From Hydractinia symbiolongicarpus (Eukaryota > Cnidaria > Hydrozoa > Anthoathecata > Hydractiniidae), in NCBI RefSeq assembly GCF_029227915.1, contig NC_079884.1, positions 2,730,001 to 2,794,000 of the forward strand: DNA of 64,000 nucleotides, read 5' to 3'. The notes beneath the pieces are model-generated. The model saw only the letters and a list, made by a program, of their open reading frames with translations. It was not told the origin of the DNA and made no database searches. Positions 39,760 to 52,641 of the stretch are shown here, one piece after another (position 1 is the stretch's first letter; each line of letters begins with the position of its first letter). The translations under genes were made by a program, and so were the position numbers.

Positions 39760-42080
39760 ATGTACTTAGCGATAGTATTCGGATATTACTAGGTTGTATC
39801 GCTTTCAACAGTGAAACGTTTGACTGTGGAACTTAATTGAACTAACTTTGGACTGTGACGTGTTAAATGTGATAAATGAGACAATTGGACTCCAAGAAAT
39901 AACATTCTTCCTAATTTGACGTGATTGCCTCAACTCAGCGATTACATTGGGCGCTGTGGTAGCGCTTCATTTAAAAATTTAGATAAATAAGTCATTCTTT
40001 ACTGTGGAACCAATCCTAGCCGTTATTGCACGCTGAAGAAATAGCGACAGTTTCAAAAACTACATCTCACTGACTTTCTAACGGTGTCAATCCGTTTGAG
40101 TTACAACGGTTGCGTTACATATTCGTACCAACATGTATTTAGTGATTTTCTTCCGATATTACTAAGTTGCATCGCTTTTAACAAAGAAACGATAGACTGT
40201 GGGACTTAATTGAACTGATTTTGGACTTTGACCTTATAAATGTTATAAGCGAGACAATTGGACTCCAAGAAATAACATTCTTCTAAATTTGACATGATTG
40301 TGGGAACTTAGCTGGTGCACAGGACCCTGTGGTAGCGATTAATTTAAAAATTAAGATAAATAAGTCATTTTTACTGTGGGACCAATCCTAGCCGTTAGCG
40401 AGCGCTGAAGATATTGAGACAGTTTCAAAAACTCCATTTCGTTGTCTTTCTAACGGTGTCAATCCGTTTGAGTTACAACGGTTGCGTCACACATTTGTAC
40501 CAACTTGTTTTTAGTGATTTTTTTCGGATATTCCTTAGTTGTATCGCTTTCAGCAGTGAAACGATTGACTGTGGGACTTAATTGAACTGATTTTGAACTT
40601 TGACCTTCTAAATGTGATAAATGAGCCATTTTGACTACAAGAAATAACATTTTTCTTTATTTGACATGATTGATTCTTTATTTAAAAATTGAGATAAATA
40701 AGTCATTTTTTACTGTGGGACCAATCCTAGCCGTTATCGCGCGCTGAAGAAATAGAGACAGTTTCAAAAACTACATTTCATTGAGATTCTAACGGTGTCA
40801 ATCCGTTTGAGTTACAACGGTTGCGTCACATATTCGTACCAACATGTATTTAGTGATTTTCTTCCGATATTACTAAGTTGTATCGCTTTTAACAGTGAAA
40901 CGATTGACTGTGGGAATTAATTGAACTGATTATGGACTGTGACGTTATATATGTAATAAATGAGCCAACTGGACTAAAAGAAATAAAATTCTTCTTAATT
41001 TGACATGATTGCTGGAACTCAGCCATTACACTGGGCGTTGTGGTAGCGCTTTATTTAAAAACTAAGATAAATAAGTCATTTTTCACTCTGGGACCAATAC
41101 TAGCCGTTATCGCGCGCTGAAGAAACAGAGACAGTTTTGAAAACTACATGTCAATGAACTTCTAACGGTATCAGTAGGTTTGAATTACAACGGTTGCGTG
41201 ACATATTCGTTCCCACATGTATTTAGCGACATTTTTCTGATATTACTTGGTTGCATCGCTTCTAACAGTGAAACGATTGACTGTGCGACTTAATTGAACT
41301 AAATTTGGACTGTGACCTGATAAATTTGATAAATGAGATAATTGGACTCGAAGAAATTACATTCTTCTTAATTTGACATAATTGTCGAAAGTCGGCGATT
41401 ACACTGAGCGCTGCGGTAGCGCTTTATTAAAAAAATAAGATAAGTCATTTTTTTTACTGTGGGAACAATCCTAGCCGTTAGCTCGCGCTGAAGAAAAAGA
41501 GACAGTTTCAAAAACTACATTTCATTTACTTTCTAACGGCGTCAATCCGTTTGAGTTACAACGGTTGCGTCACATATTCGTACCAACATGTATTTAGCAA
41601 TATTTTTCCGCTATTACTAGGTTGCATCGCTTTTAACAGTGAAACGATTGACTGTGGGACTTAGTTGAACTCATTTTTGACTATGAACTTATAAATGTGA
41701 AAGTGAGACAATTGGAATTCACGAAATAAAATTCGTCCTAAATTGAGGTGATTGCCGGACCTTAGCGATTACATTGGGCGCTGTGGTAGCGCTTCATTTA
41801 AAAATTTAGATAAATAAGTCATCTTTACTGTGGGACCAATCCTGGCCGTTATCACGCGCTGTAGAAATAGCGACAGTTTCAAAAACTAAATTTCATTGAC
41901 CTTCTAACGCTATCAATTCGCTTCAGTCACAACAGTTGCGTCACATATTCGTACCAACATGTATTTATCGATGCTTTTTTCATATTACTAGGTTGCATCG
42001 CTTTTAACAATGAAACGATTGACTCTGGGACTTAATTGAACTGATTTTGGCCTGTGGCCTGATAAAAGTTACAAGTGAGA
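39760..42080. repeat. Diverged satellite monomer island, copy 2
   Basis: Repeats the 33100-35060 island. The open frame 33794-33985 has its match at 40459-40650 (offset 6665 bp). After about 40820 the offset becomes 7038 bp, because copy 2 has one extra monomer (about 40820-41190) that copy 1 lacks. The shortened-monomer junction recurs near 40665 as 'gacatgattgattctttatt'. Confidence 0.83.
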
Positions 42081-45000
42081 CAATTGGACTCCATGAAATA
42101 ACATTCTTCTTAATTTGACATGATTGTGGGAACTCAGCGATTACACTGGGCCCTGTGGTAGCGCTTCATTTAAATATTTAGATAAATAAGTCATTTTTAC
42201 TGTGGGACCAATCCTAGCCGTTAGCGCGCGCTGAAAATATAGAGACAGTTTCAAAAACTCCATTTCATTGACTTTCTAACGGTGTCAATCCGTTTGAGTT
42301 ACAACGGTTGCGTCACATATTCGTACCAACATGTATTTAGCGATTTTCTACCGATATTACTAAGTTGTATTGCTTTTAACAGTGAAACGATTGACTGTGG
42401 GAATTAATAGAACTGATTCTGGACTGCGACCTTATAAATGTGATAAATGAGCCAATTGGTTTCGAAGGAATAACATTTTTCTTAATTTGACATGATTGCC
42501 GGAATTCATCGATTACATTAGCCTCTGTGGTAGCGCTCTATGTAAAAATTTAGATAAATAAGTCTTTTCTTACTGTCGGTCCAATCCTGGCCGTTAGCAC
42601 GCGCTGAATAAATAGTGACAGTTTCAAAGACTACATTTCATTGACTTTCTAGCGGTATAAATCCGTTTGAGTTACAACGGTTGCGTCATATATTCGTACC
42701 AACATGTATTTAGCGGTAGTATTCCGATATTACTAGGGTGCATCGCTTTTAACAGTGCAACGATTGACTGTGGGACTTAATTGAACTGATTTTGAACTGT
42801 GACCTGATAAATGTTATAAGTGAGACAATTGGACTCCAAGAAATAACATTATTCTTAATTTGACATGATTGTGGGAACTCAGCGATTACACTGGGCGCTG
42901 TGGTAACGCTTTATTTAAAAATTAGGATAAATAAGTCATTTTTTACTGTGGGACCAATCCTAGCCGTTATTGCGCGCTGAAGCAGTAGAGACAGTCTCAA
43001 AAGCTACATTTCATTAATTTTCTAACGGTGTCAATCCGTTTGAGTTACAATGGATGCGTCACACATTCGTACCAACATGTATTTAGTGATTTTTTTCCGA
43101 TATTACTAAGTTGTATTGCTTTTAACAGTGAAACGATTGACTGTGGGACTTAATTGAACTGATTTTGGACTTTGACCTTATAAATGTTATAAATGAGTCA
43201 TTTTGACTACAAGAAATAACATTCTTCTTAATTTGACATGATTGCTGGAACTCAGCGATTACACTGGGCGCTGTGGTAACGCTTTATTTAAAATTTATTA
43301 TAAATAAGTCATTTTTTACTGTGGGACCAATCCTAGCCGTTATCGCGCGCTGAAGAAGTAGAGACAGTTTCAAAAGCTACATTTCATTTGTTTTCTAACG
43401 GTGTCAATCCGTTTGAGTTACAACGGTTGCGTTACACAGTCGTACCAACATCAATTTAGTGATTTTTTTCCGATATTACTAAGTTGTATTGCTTTTAACA
43501 GTAAAACGATTGACTGTGGGACTTAATTGAACTGATTTTGGACTTTGACCTTATAAATGTTATAAATGAGTCATTTTGACTACAAGAAATAACATTCTTC
43601 TTAATTTGACATGATTGCTGGAACTCAGCGATTACACTGGGCGCTGTGGTAACGCTTTATTTAAAAATTATTATAAATAAGTCATTTTTTACTGTAGGAC
43701 CAATCCTAGCCGTTATCGCGCGCTGAAGAAGTAGAGACAGTTTCAAAAGCTACATTTCATTGGTTTTCTAACGGTGTCAATCCGTTTGAGTTACAACGGT
43801 TGCGTTACACATTCGTACCAACATCAATTTAGTGATTTTTTTCCGATATTACTAAGTTGTATCGCTTACAACAGTCAAACGATTGACTGTGGGACTTAAT
43901 TGAACTGATTTTGGACTTTGACCTTATAAATGTGATAAATGAGTCATTTTGACTACAAGAAATAACATTCTTCTTAATTTGGCATGATTGTGGGCACTCA
44001 GCGGTTGCACAGGACCCTGTGGTAGTGATTCATTTAAAAATTTAGATAAACAAGTCATTTTTACTGTGGGACCAATCCTAGCCGTTAGCGCGCTGAAGAT
44101 ATAGAGACAGTTTCAAAAACTCCATTTCATTGACTTTCTAACGGTGTCAATCCGTTTAAGTTACAATGGTTGCGTCACACCTTCGTACCCATATGTATTT
44201 AGTGATTTTTTTCCGATATTACTAAGTTGTATCGCTTTCAACAGTGAAGCGATTGACTGTGGGACTTAATTGAACTGATTTTGGACTTTGACCTTATAAA
44301 TATGATAAGTGAGTCATTTTGACTACAATAAATAACATTCTTCTTAATTTGACATGATTGCTGGAACTCAGCGATTACACTAGGCGCTGTGGTAACGCTT
44401 TATTTAAAAATTAAGATAAATAAGACATTTTCTACTGTGGGACCAATCCTAGCCGTTAGGGCGCGCTGAAGATATAGAGACAGTTTCAAAAACTCCATTT
44501 CATTGACTTTCTAACGGTGTCAATCCATTTGAGCTACAACGGTTGCGTCACACATTCGTACCATCATGCACTTAACGATGTTTTTCGGATATTCCTAAGT
44601 TGTATAGCTTTCAACAGTCAAACGATTGACTGTGGGACTTAATTGAACTTATTTTGGACTTTGACCTTATAAATGTTATAAATGAGTCATTTTGACTACA
44701 AGAAATAACATTTTTCTTAATTTGACATGATTACTGGAACTCAGCGATTACACTGGGCGCTGTGGTAACGCTTTTTTTAAAAATTATGATAAATAAATCA
44801 TTTTTTACTGTGGGACCAATCCTAGCCGTTATCGCGCGCTGAAGAAGTAGAGACAGTTTCAAAAGCTACAATTCATTGATTTTCTAACGGTGTCAATCCG
44901 TTTGAGTTACAACGGTTGCGTCACACATTCGTACCAACATGTATTTAGTGATTTTTTTCCGATATTACTGAGTTGTATCGCTTTCAGCAGTGAAACGATT

Positions 45001-45380
45001 GACTGTGGGACCTACTTGAACGGATTTTGGATTTTGACTTTATAAATGTGATAAATGAGTCATTTTGACTACAAGAAATAATATTCTTCTTAATTTGACA
45101 TGATTGTGGGAACTCAACGGTTGCACAGGACCCTGTGGTAGCGATTCATTTAAAAATTTAGATAAATAAGTCATTCTTACTGTGGGACCAATCCTAGCTG
45201 TTAGCGCGCGCTGAAGATATAGAGACAGTTTCAAAAACTCCATTTCATTGACTTTCTAACGGTGTCAATCCGTTTGAGTTACAACGGTTGCGTCACACAT
45301 TCGTACCAACATGTATTTAGTGATTTTTTTCTGATATTACTAAGTTGTATCGCTTTCAACAGTGAAACGATTGACTGTGG

Positions 45381-45752
45381 GACTTAATTGAACTGATTTT
45401 GGACCTTGACCTTAAAAATATGATAAGTGAGTCATTTTGACTGCAATAAATAACATTCTTCTTAATTTGACATGATTGTGGGAACTCAACGGTTGCACAG
45501 GACCCTGTGGTAGCGATTCATTTAAAAATTTAGATAAATAAGTTATTCTTACTGTGGGACCAATCCTAGCTGTTAGCGCGCGCTGAAGATATAGAGACAG
45601 TTTCAAAAACTCCATTTCATTGACTTTCTAACGGTGTCAATTTGTTTGAGTTACAACGGTTGCGTCACACATTCGTACCAACATGTATTTAGTGATTTTG
45701 TTCCGATATTACTAAGTTGTATCGCTTTCAACAGTGAAACGATTGACTGTGG
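45381..45752. repeat. Type example of class-B monomer (372 bp)
   Basis: A full unit from 'gacttaattg' to the base before the next 'gacttaattg'. It contains TGAGTCA at 45428, the palindrome AGCGCGCGCT at 45575-45584 and an imperfect hairpin at 45731-45750. On the minus strand, 45412-45615 is an open frame of 67 codons beginning MEFLKLSLYL. The same frame is open for 64-82 codons in 31 class-B monomers in this window. Nothing here argues for translation beyond its recurrence with the repeat. Confidence 0.85.
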
Positions 45753-46125
45753 GACTTAATTGAACTGATTTTGGACTTTGACCTTAAAAATATGATAAGT
45801 GAGTCATTTTGACAACAATAAATAACATTCTTCTTAATTTGACATGATTGCTGGAACTCAGCGATTACACTGGGCGCTGTGGTAACGCTTTATTTAAAAA
45901 TTATGATAAATAAATCATTTTTTACTGTGGGACCAATCCTAGCCGTTATCGCGCGCTGAAGAAGTAGAGACAGTTTCAAAAGCTACATTTCATTGATTTT
46001 CTAACGGTGTCAATCCGTTTGAGTTACAACGGTTGCGTCACACATTCGTACCAACATGTATTTAGTGATTTTTTTCCGATATTACTGAGTTGTATCGCTA
46101 TCAACAGTGAAACGATTGACTGTGG
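45753..46125. repeat. Type example of class-A monomer (373 bp)
   Basis: A full unit with the class-A markers 'gctggaactcagcgatta', 'gtaacgctttatttaaaaat', 'ttatcgcgcgctgaagaag' and 'aaagctacatttc'. It lacks the minus-strand frame of class B because the ATG-bearing 'ctccattt' is 'ctacattt'. A and B units have the same length and order of blocks, so they are diverged variants of one monomer. Confidence 0.85.
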
Positions 46126-47644
46126 GACCTACTTGAACGGATTTTGGACTTTGACTTTATAAATGTGATAAATGAGTCATTTTGACTACAAGAAATAAGA
46201 TTCTTCTTAATTTGACATGATTGTGGGAACTCAACGGTTGCACAGGACCCTGTGGTAGCGATTCATTTAAAAATTTAGATAAATAAGTCATTCTTACTGT
46301 GGGACCAATCCTAGCTGTTAGCGCGCGCTGAAGATATAGAGACAGTTTCAAAAACTCCATTTCATTGACTTTCTAACGGTGTCAATCCGTTTGAGTTACA
46401 ACGGTTGCGTCACACATTCGTACCAACATGTATTTAGTGATTTTTTTCCGATATTACTAAGTTCTATCGCTTTCAACAGTGAAACGATTGACTGTGGGAC
46501 TTAATTGAAATGATTTTGGACCTTGACCTTAAAAATATGATAAGTGAGTCATTTTGACTGCAATAAATAACATTCTTCTTAATTTGACATGATTGTGGGA
46601 ACTCAACGGTTGCACAGGACCCTGTGGTAGCGATTCATTTAAAAATTTAGATAAATAAGTTATTCTTACTGTGGGACCAATCCTAGCTGTTAGCGCGCGC
46701 TGAAGATATAGAGACAGTTTCAAAAACTCCATTTCATTGACTTTCTAACGGTGTCAATCCGTTTGAGTTACAACGGTTGCGTCACACATTCGTACCAACA
46801 TGTATTTAGTGATTTTTTTCCGATATTACTAAGTTGTATCGCTTTCAACAGTGAAACGATAGAATGTGGGACTTAATTGAACTGATTTTGGACTTTGACC
46901 TTATAAATGTAATAAATAAGTAATTTTGACTACAAGAAATAACATTCTTCTTAATTTGACATGATTGTGGGAACTCAGCTGCTGCACAGGACCCTGTGGT
47001 AGCGATTCATTTAAAAATTTAGATAAATAAGTCATTCTTACTGTGGGACCAATCCTAGCTGTTAGCGCGCGCTGAAGATATAGAGACAGTTTCAAAAACT
47101 CCATTTCATTGACTTTCTAACGGTGTCAATCCGTTTGAGTTACAACGGTTGCGTCACACATTCGTACCAACATGTATTTGTGATTTTTTTCGGATATTCC
47201 TAAGTTGTATCGCTTACAACAGTCAAACGATTGACTGTGGGACTTAATTGAACTGATTTTGGACTTTGACCTTATAAATGTGATAAATAAGTCATTTTGA
47301 CTACAAGAAATAACATTCTTCTTAATTTGACATGATTGTGGGAACTCAGCTGCTGCACAGGACCCTGTGGTAGCGATTCATAAAAAATTTAGATGAATAA
47401 GTCATTTTTACTGTGGGACCAATCCTAGCCGTTAGCGCGCGCTGAAGATATAGAGACAGTTTCAAAAACTCCATTTCATTGACTTTCTAACGGTGTCAAT
47501 CGGTTTGAGTTACAACGGTTGCGTCACACATTCGTACCAACATGTATTTAGTGATTTTGTTCCGATATTACTAAGTTGTATCGCTTTCAACAGTGAAACG
47601 ATTGACTGTGGGACTTAATTGAACTGATTTTGGACTTTGACCTT

Positions 47645-49660
47645 ACAAATGTAATAAATAAGTCATTTTGACTACAAGAAATAACCTTCTTCTTAATTTG
47701 ACATGATTGCTGGAACTCAGCGATTACACTGGGCGCTGTTGTAACGCATTATTTAAAAAGTAAGATAAATAAGTCATTTTATACTGTGGGACCAATCCTA
47801 GCCGTTATCGCGCGCTGAAGAAGTAGAGACAGTTTCAAAAACAAAATTTCAATGATTTTCTAACGGTGTCAATCCGTTTGAGTTATAACGGTTGCGTCAC
47901 ACATTCGTACCAACATGTATTTAGTGATTTTTTTCCGATATTCCTAAGTTGTTTCGCTCACAACAGTCAAACGATTGACTGTGGGACTTAATTGAACTGA
48001 TTTTGGACTTTGACCTTATAAATGTGATAAATGAGTCATTTTGACTACAAGAAATAACATTCTTCTTCATTTGACATGATTGTGGGCACTCAGCGTTTGC
48101 ACAGGACCCTGTGGTAGTGATTCATTTAAAAATTTAGATAAATAAGTCATTTTTGCTGTGGGACCAATCCTAGCCGTTAGCGCGCGCTGAAGATATAGAG
48201 ACAGTTTCAAAAACTCCATTTCATTGACTTTCTAACGGTGTCAATCCGTTTGAGTTACAATGGTTGCGTCACACATTCGTACCAACATGTATTTAGTGAT
48301 TTTTTTCCGATATTACTAAGTTGTATCGCTTTCAACAGTAAAACGATTGACTGTGGGACTTAATTGAACTGATTTTGGACTTTGACCTTATAAATATGAT
48401 AAGTGAGTCATTTTGACTACAATAAATAACATTCTTCTTAATTTGACATGATTGCTGGAACTCAGCGATTACACTAGGCGCTGTGGTAGCGCTTTATTTA
48501 AAAATTAAGATAAATAAGACATTTTCTACTGTGGGACCAATCCTAGCTGTTAGCGCGCGCTGAAGATATAGAGACAGTTTCAAAAACTCCATTTCATTGA
48601 CTTTCTAACGGTGTCAATCGGTTTGAGTTACAACGGTTGCGTCACACATTCGTACCAACATGTATTTAGTGATTTTTTTCGGATATTCCTAAGTTGTATC
48701 GCTTTCAACAGTCAAACGATTGACTGTGGGACTTAATTGAACTGATTTTTGACTTTGACCTTACAAATGTAATAAATGAGTCATTTTGACTACAAGAAAT
48801 AACATTCTTCTTAATTTGACATGATTGCTGGAACTCAGCGATTACACTGGGCGCTGTTGTAACGCATTAATTAAAAAGTAAGATAAATAAGTCATTTTAT
48901 ACTGTGGGACCAATCCTAGCCGTTATCGCGCGCTGAAGAAGTAGAGACAGTTTCAAAAACAAAATTTCAATGATTTTCTAACGGTGTCAATCCGTTTGAG
49001 TTACAACGGTTGCGTCACACATTCGTACCAACATGTATTTAGTGATTTTTTTCCGATATTCCTAAGTTGTATCGCTTACAACAGTCAAACGATTGACTGT
49101 GGGACTTAATTGAACTGATTTTGGACTTTGACCTTATAAATGTGATAAATGAGTCATTTTGACTACAAGAAATAACATTCTTCTTCATTTGACATGATTG
49201 TGGGCACTCAGCGGTTGCACAGGACCCTGTGGTAGTGATTCATTTAAAAATTTAGATAAATAAGTCATTTTTACTGTGGGACCAATCCTAGCCGTTAGCG
49301 CGCGCTGAAGATATAGAGACAGTTTCAAAAACTCCATTTCATTGACTTTCTAACGGTGTCAATCCGTTTGAGTTACAATGGTTGCGTCACACATTCGTAC
49401 CAACATGTATTTAGTGATTTTTTTCCGATATTACTAAGTTGTATCGCTTTCAACAGTAAAACGATTGACTGTGGGACTTAATTGAACTGATTTTGGACTT
49501 TGACCTTATAAATATGATAAGTGAGTCATTTTGACTACAATAAATAACATTCTTCTTAATTTGACATGATTGCTGGAACTCAGCGATTACACTAGGCGCT
49601 GTGGTAACGCTTTATTTAAAAATTAAGATAAATAAGACATTTTCTACTGTGGGACCAATC
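47645..49660. repeat. Satellite HOR: 1118-bp trimer
   Basis: 'acaaatgtaataaat' at 47645 recurs at 48763. 'tgggcactcagcg' at 48083 recurs at 49201. Both are spaced 1118 bp. The class-A units here carry 'gctgttgtaacgcatta', a variant not seen in the first 45 kb. Similarity breaks near 48545/49663. Confidence 0.85.
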
Positions 49661-51604
49661 CTAGCCGTTAGGGCGCGCTGAAGATATAGAGACAGTTCAA
49701 AAACTCCATTTCATTGATTTTCTAACGCTGTCAATCCATTTGAGCTAAAACGGTTGCGTCACACATTCGTACCATCATGCACTTAACGATGTTTTTCGGA
49801 TATTCCTAAGTTGTATCGCTTTCAACAGTCAAACGATTGACTGTGGGACTTAATTGAACTTATTTTGGACTTTGACCTTATAAATGTTATAAATGAGTCA
49901 TTTTGACTACAAGAAATAACATTTTTCTTAATTTGACATGATTACTGGAACTCAGCGATTACACTGGGCGCTGTGATAACGCTTTATTTAAAAATTATGA
50001 TAAATAAATCATTTTTTACTGTGAGACCAATCTAAGCCGTTATAGTGCGCTGAAGAAGTAGAGACAGTTTCAAAAGCTACAATTCATTGATTTTCTAACG
50101 GTGTCAATCCGTTTGAGTTACAACGGTTGCGTCACACATTCGTACCAACATGTATTTAGTGATTTTTTTCCGATATTACTGAGTTGTATCGCTTTCAACA
50201 GTGAAACGATTGACTGTGGGACCTACTTGAACGGATTTTGGACTTTGACTTTATAAATGTGATAAATGAGTCATTTTGACTACAAGAAATAAGATTCTTC
50301 TTAATTTGACATGATTGTGGGAACTCAACGGTTGCACAGGACCCTGTGGTAGCGATTCATTTAAAAATTTAGATAAATAAGTCATTCTTACTGTGGGACC
50401 AATCCTAGCCGTTAGCGCGCGCTGAAGATATAGAGACAGTTTCAAAAACTCCATTTCATTGATTTTCTAACGGTGTCAATCCGTTTGAGTTACAATGGTT
50501 GCGTCACACATTCGTACCAACATGTATTTAGTGATTTTTTTCCGATATTACTAAGTTGTATCGCTTTCAACAGTAAAACGATTGACTGTGGGACTTAATT
50601 GAACTGATTTTGGACTTTGACCTTATAAATATGATAAGTGAGTCATTTTGACTACAATAAATAACATTCTTCTTAATTTGACATGATTGCTGGAACTCAG
50701 CGATTACACTAGGCGCTGTGGTAACGCTTTATTTAAAAATTAAGATAAATAAGACATTTTCTACTGTGGGACCAATCCTAGCCGTTAGGGCGCGCTGAAG
50801 ATATAGAGACAGTTCAAAAACTCCATTTCATTGATTTTCTAACGCTGTCAATCCATTTGAGCTAAAACAGTTGCGTCACACATTCGTACCATCATGCACT
50901 TAACGATGTTTTTCGGATATTCCTAAGTTGTATCGCTTTCAACAGTCAAACGATTGACTGTGGGACTTAATTGAACTTATTTTGGACTTTGACCTTATAA
51001 ATGTTATAAATGAGTCATTTTGACTACAAGAAATAACATTTTTCTTAATTTGACATGATTACTGGAACTCAGCGATTACACTGGGCGCTGTGATAACGCT
51101 TTATTTAAAAATTATGATAAATAAATCATTTTTTACTGTGAGACCAATCTAAGCCGTTATCGTGCGCTGAAGAAGTAGAGACAGTTTCAAAAGCTACAAT
51201 TCATTGATTTTCTAACGGTGTCAATCCGTTTGAGTTACAACGGTTGCGTCACACATTCGTACCAACATGTATTTAGTGATTTTTTTCCGATATTACTGAG
51301 TTGTATCGCTTTCAACAGTGAAACGATTGACTGTGGGACCTACTTGAACGGATTTTGGACTTTGACTTTATAAATGTGATAAATGAGTCATTTTGACTAC
51401 AAGAAATAAGATTCTTCTTAATTTGACATGATTGTGGGAACTCAACGGTTGCACAGGACCCTGTGGTAGCGATTCATTTAAAAATTTAGATAAATAAGTC
51501 ATTCTTACTGTGGGACCAATCCTAGCTGTTAGCGCGCGCTGAAGATATAGAGACAGTTTCAAAAACTCCATTTCATTGACTTTCTAACGGTGTCAATCCG
51601 TTTG
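49370..51604. repeat. Satellite HOR: 1117-bp trimer, two copies
   Basis: 'ccaatctaagccgttat' near 50028 recurs near 51145, and the class-B frame at 50251 recurs at 51368. The deletion variant 'gacagttcaaaaactcc' recurs at the same 1117-bp spacing. Copies are about 49370-50486 and 50487-51604. Confidence 0.88.
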
Positions 51605-52615
51605 AGTTACAACGGTTGCGTCACACATTCGTACCAACATGTATTTAGTGATTTTTTTCCGATATTACTAAGTTGTATCGCTTTCAACAGTGAAACGATT
51701 GACTGTGGGACTTAATTGAACTGATTTTGGAACTTGACCTTAAAAATATGATAAGTGAGTCATTTTGACTACAATAAATAACATTCTTCTTAATTTGACA
51801 TGATTGTGGGAACTCAACGGTTGCACAGGACCCTGTGGTAGCGATTCATTTATAAATTTAGATAAATAAGTCATTCTTACTGTGGGACCAATCCTAGCTG
51901 TTAGCGCGCGCTGAAGATATAGAGACAGTTTCAAAAACTCCATTTCATTGACTTTCTAACGGTGTCAATCCGTTTGAGTTACAACGGTTGCGTCACACAT
52001 TCGTACCAACATGTATTTAGTGATTTTTTTCCGATATTACTAAGTTGTATCGCTTTCAACAGTGAAACAATTGACTGTGGGACTTAATTGAACTGATTTT
52101 GGACCTTGACCTTAAAAATATGATAAGTGAGTCATTTTGACAACAATAAATAACATTCTTCTTAATTTGACATGATTGCTGGAACTCAGCGATTACACTG
52201 GGCGCTGTGGTAACGCTTTATTTAAAAATTATGATAAATAAATCATTTTTTACTGTGGGACCAATCCTAGCCGTTATCGCGCGCTGAAGAAGTAGAGACA
52301 GTTTCAAAAGCTACATTTTATTGATTTTTTAACGGTGTCAATCCGTTTGAGTTACAACGGTTGCGTCACACATTCGTACCAACATGTATTTAGTGATTTT
52401 TTTCCGATATTACTAAGTTGTATCGCTTTCAACAGTGAAACGGTTGAATGTGGGACCTAATTGAACTGATTTTGGACTTTGACCTTATAAATGTAATAAA
52501 TAAGTAATTTTGACTACAAGAAATAACATTCTTCTTAATTTGACATGATTGTGGGAACTCAGCTGCTGCACAGGACCCTGTGGTAGCGATTCATTTAAAA
52601 ATTTAGATAAATAAG

Positions 52616-52617
52616 TC
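52616..52617. other. Target-site duplication, left (TC)
   Basis: The interrupted monomer normally reads 'ataaataagtcattcttac'. Here it reads '..aagtc' then element then 'tcattc..', so TC is present on both sides (52616-52617 and 56002-56003). A 2-bp TC duplication is the simplest reading. Confidence 0.7.
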
Positions 52618-52641
52618 CTCGATGATATTAAGGTGCGAGTC
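52618..52641 (+). repeat. Left terminal inverted repeat (24 bp)
   Basis: Begins CTCGATGATATTAAGG and ends GTGCGAGTC; an exact reverse complement of 55978-56001. The TIR has its own short inner symmetry (CTCG...CGAG). Pairing between the two ends stops after 24 bp. Confidence 0.96.

Larger units (their letters stand above)
45040..47104. repeat. Satellite HOR: 1117-bp trimer (B-B-A)
   Basis: Class-B frames at 45040 and 45412 recur at 46157 and 46529 (1117 bp), each pair followed or preceded by one class-A unit. The diagnostic 'gggacctacttgaacgg' occurs at the start of each trimer. Related B-B pairs at 36140/36512 lie 8900 bp upstream, so this block also belongs to a longer-range duplication. 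Confidence 0.85.
11635..52617. repeat. 372-bp satellite array, segment 2
   Basis: About 110 monomers in the same orientation and phase as segment 1, starting exactly where the interrupted unit left off. Class A, class B and diverged monomers alternate and recombine, and several HOR sizes succeed each other (entries below). It ends at 52617 inside a class-B monomer at '..ataaataagtc', where the DNA element is inserted. No gene, no RNA gene and no inversion of the array was seen in these 41 kb. Confidence 0.98.
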
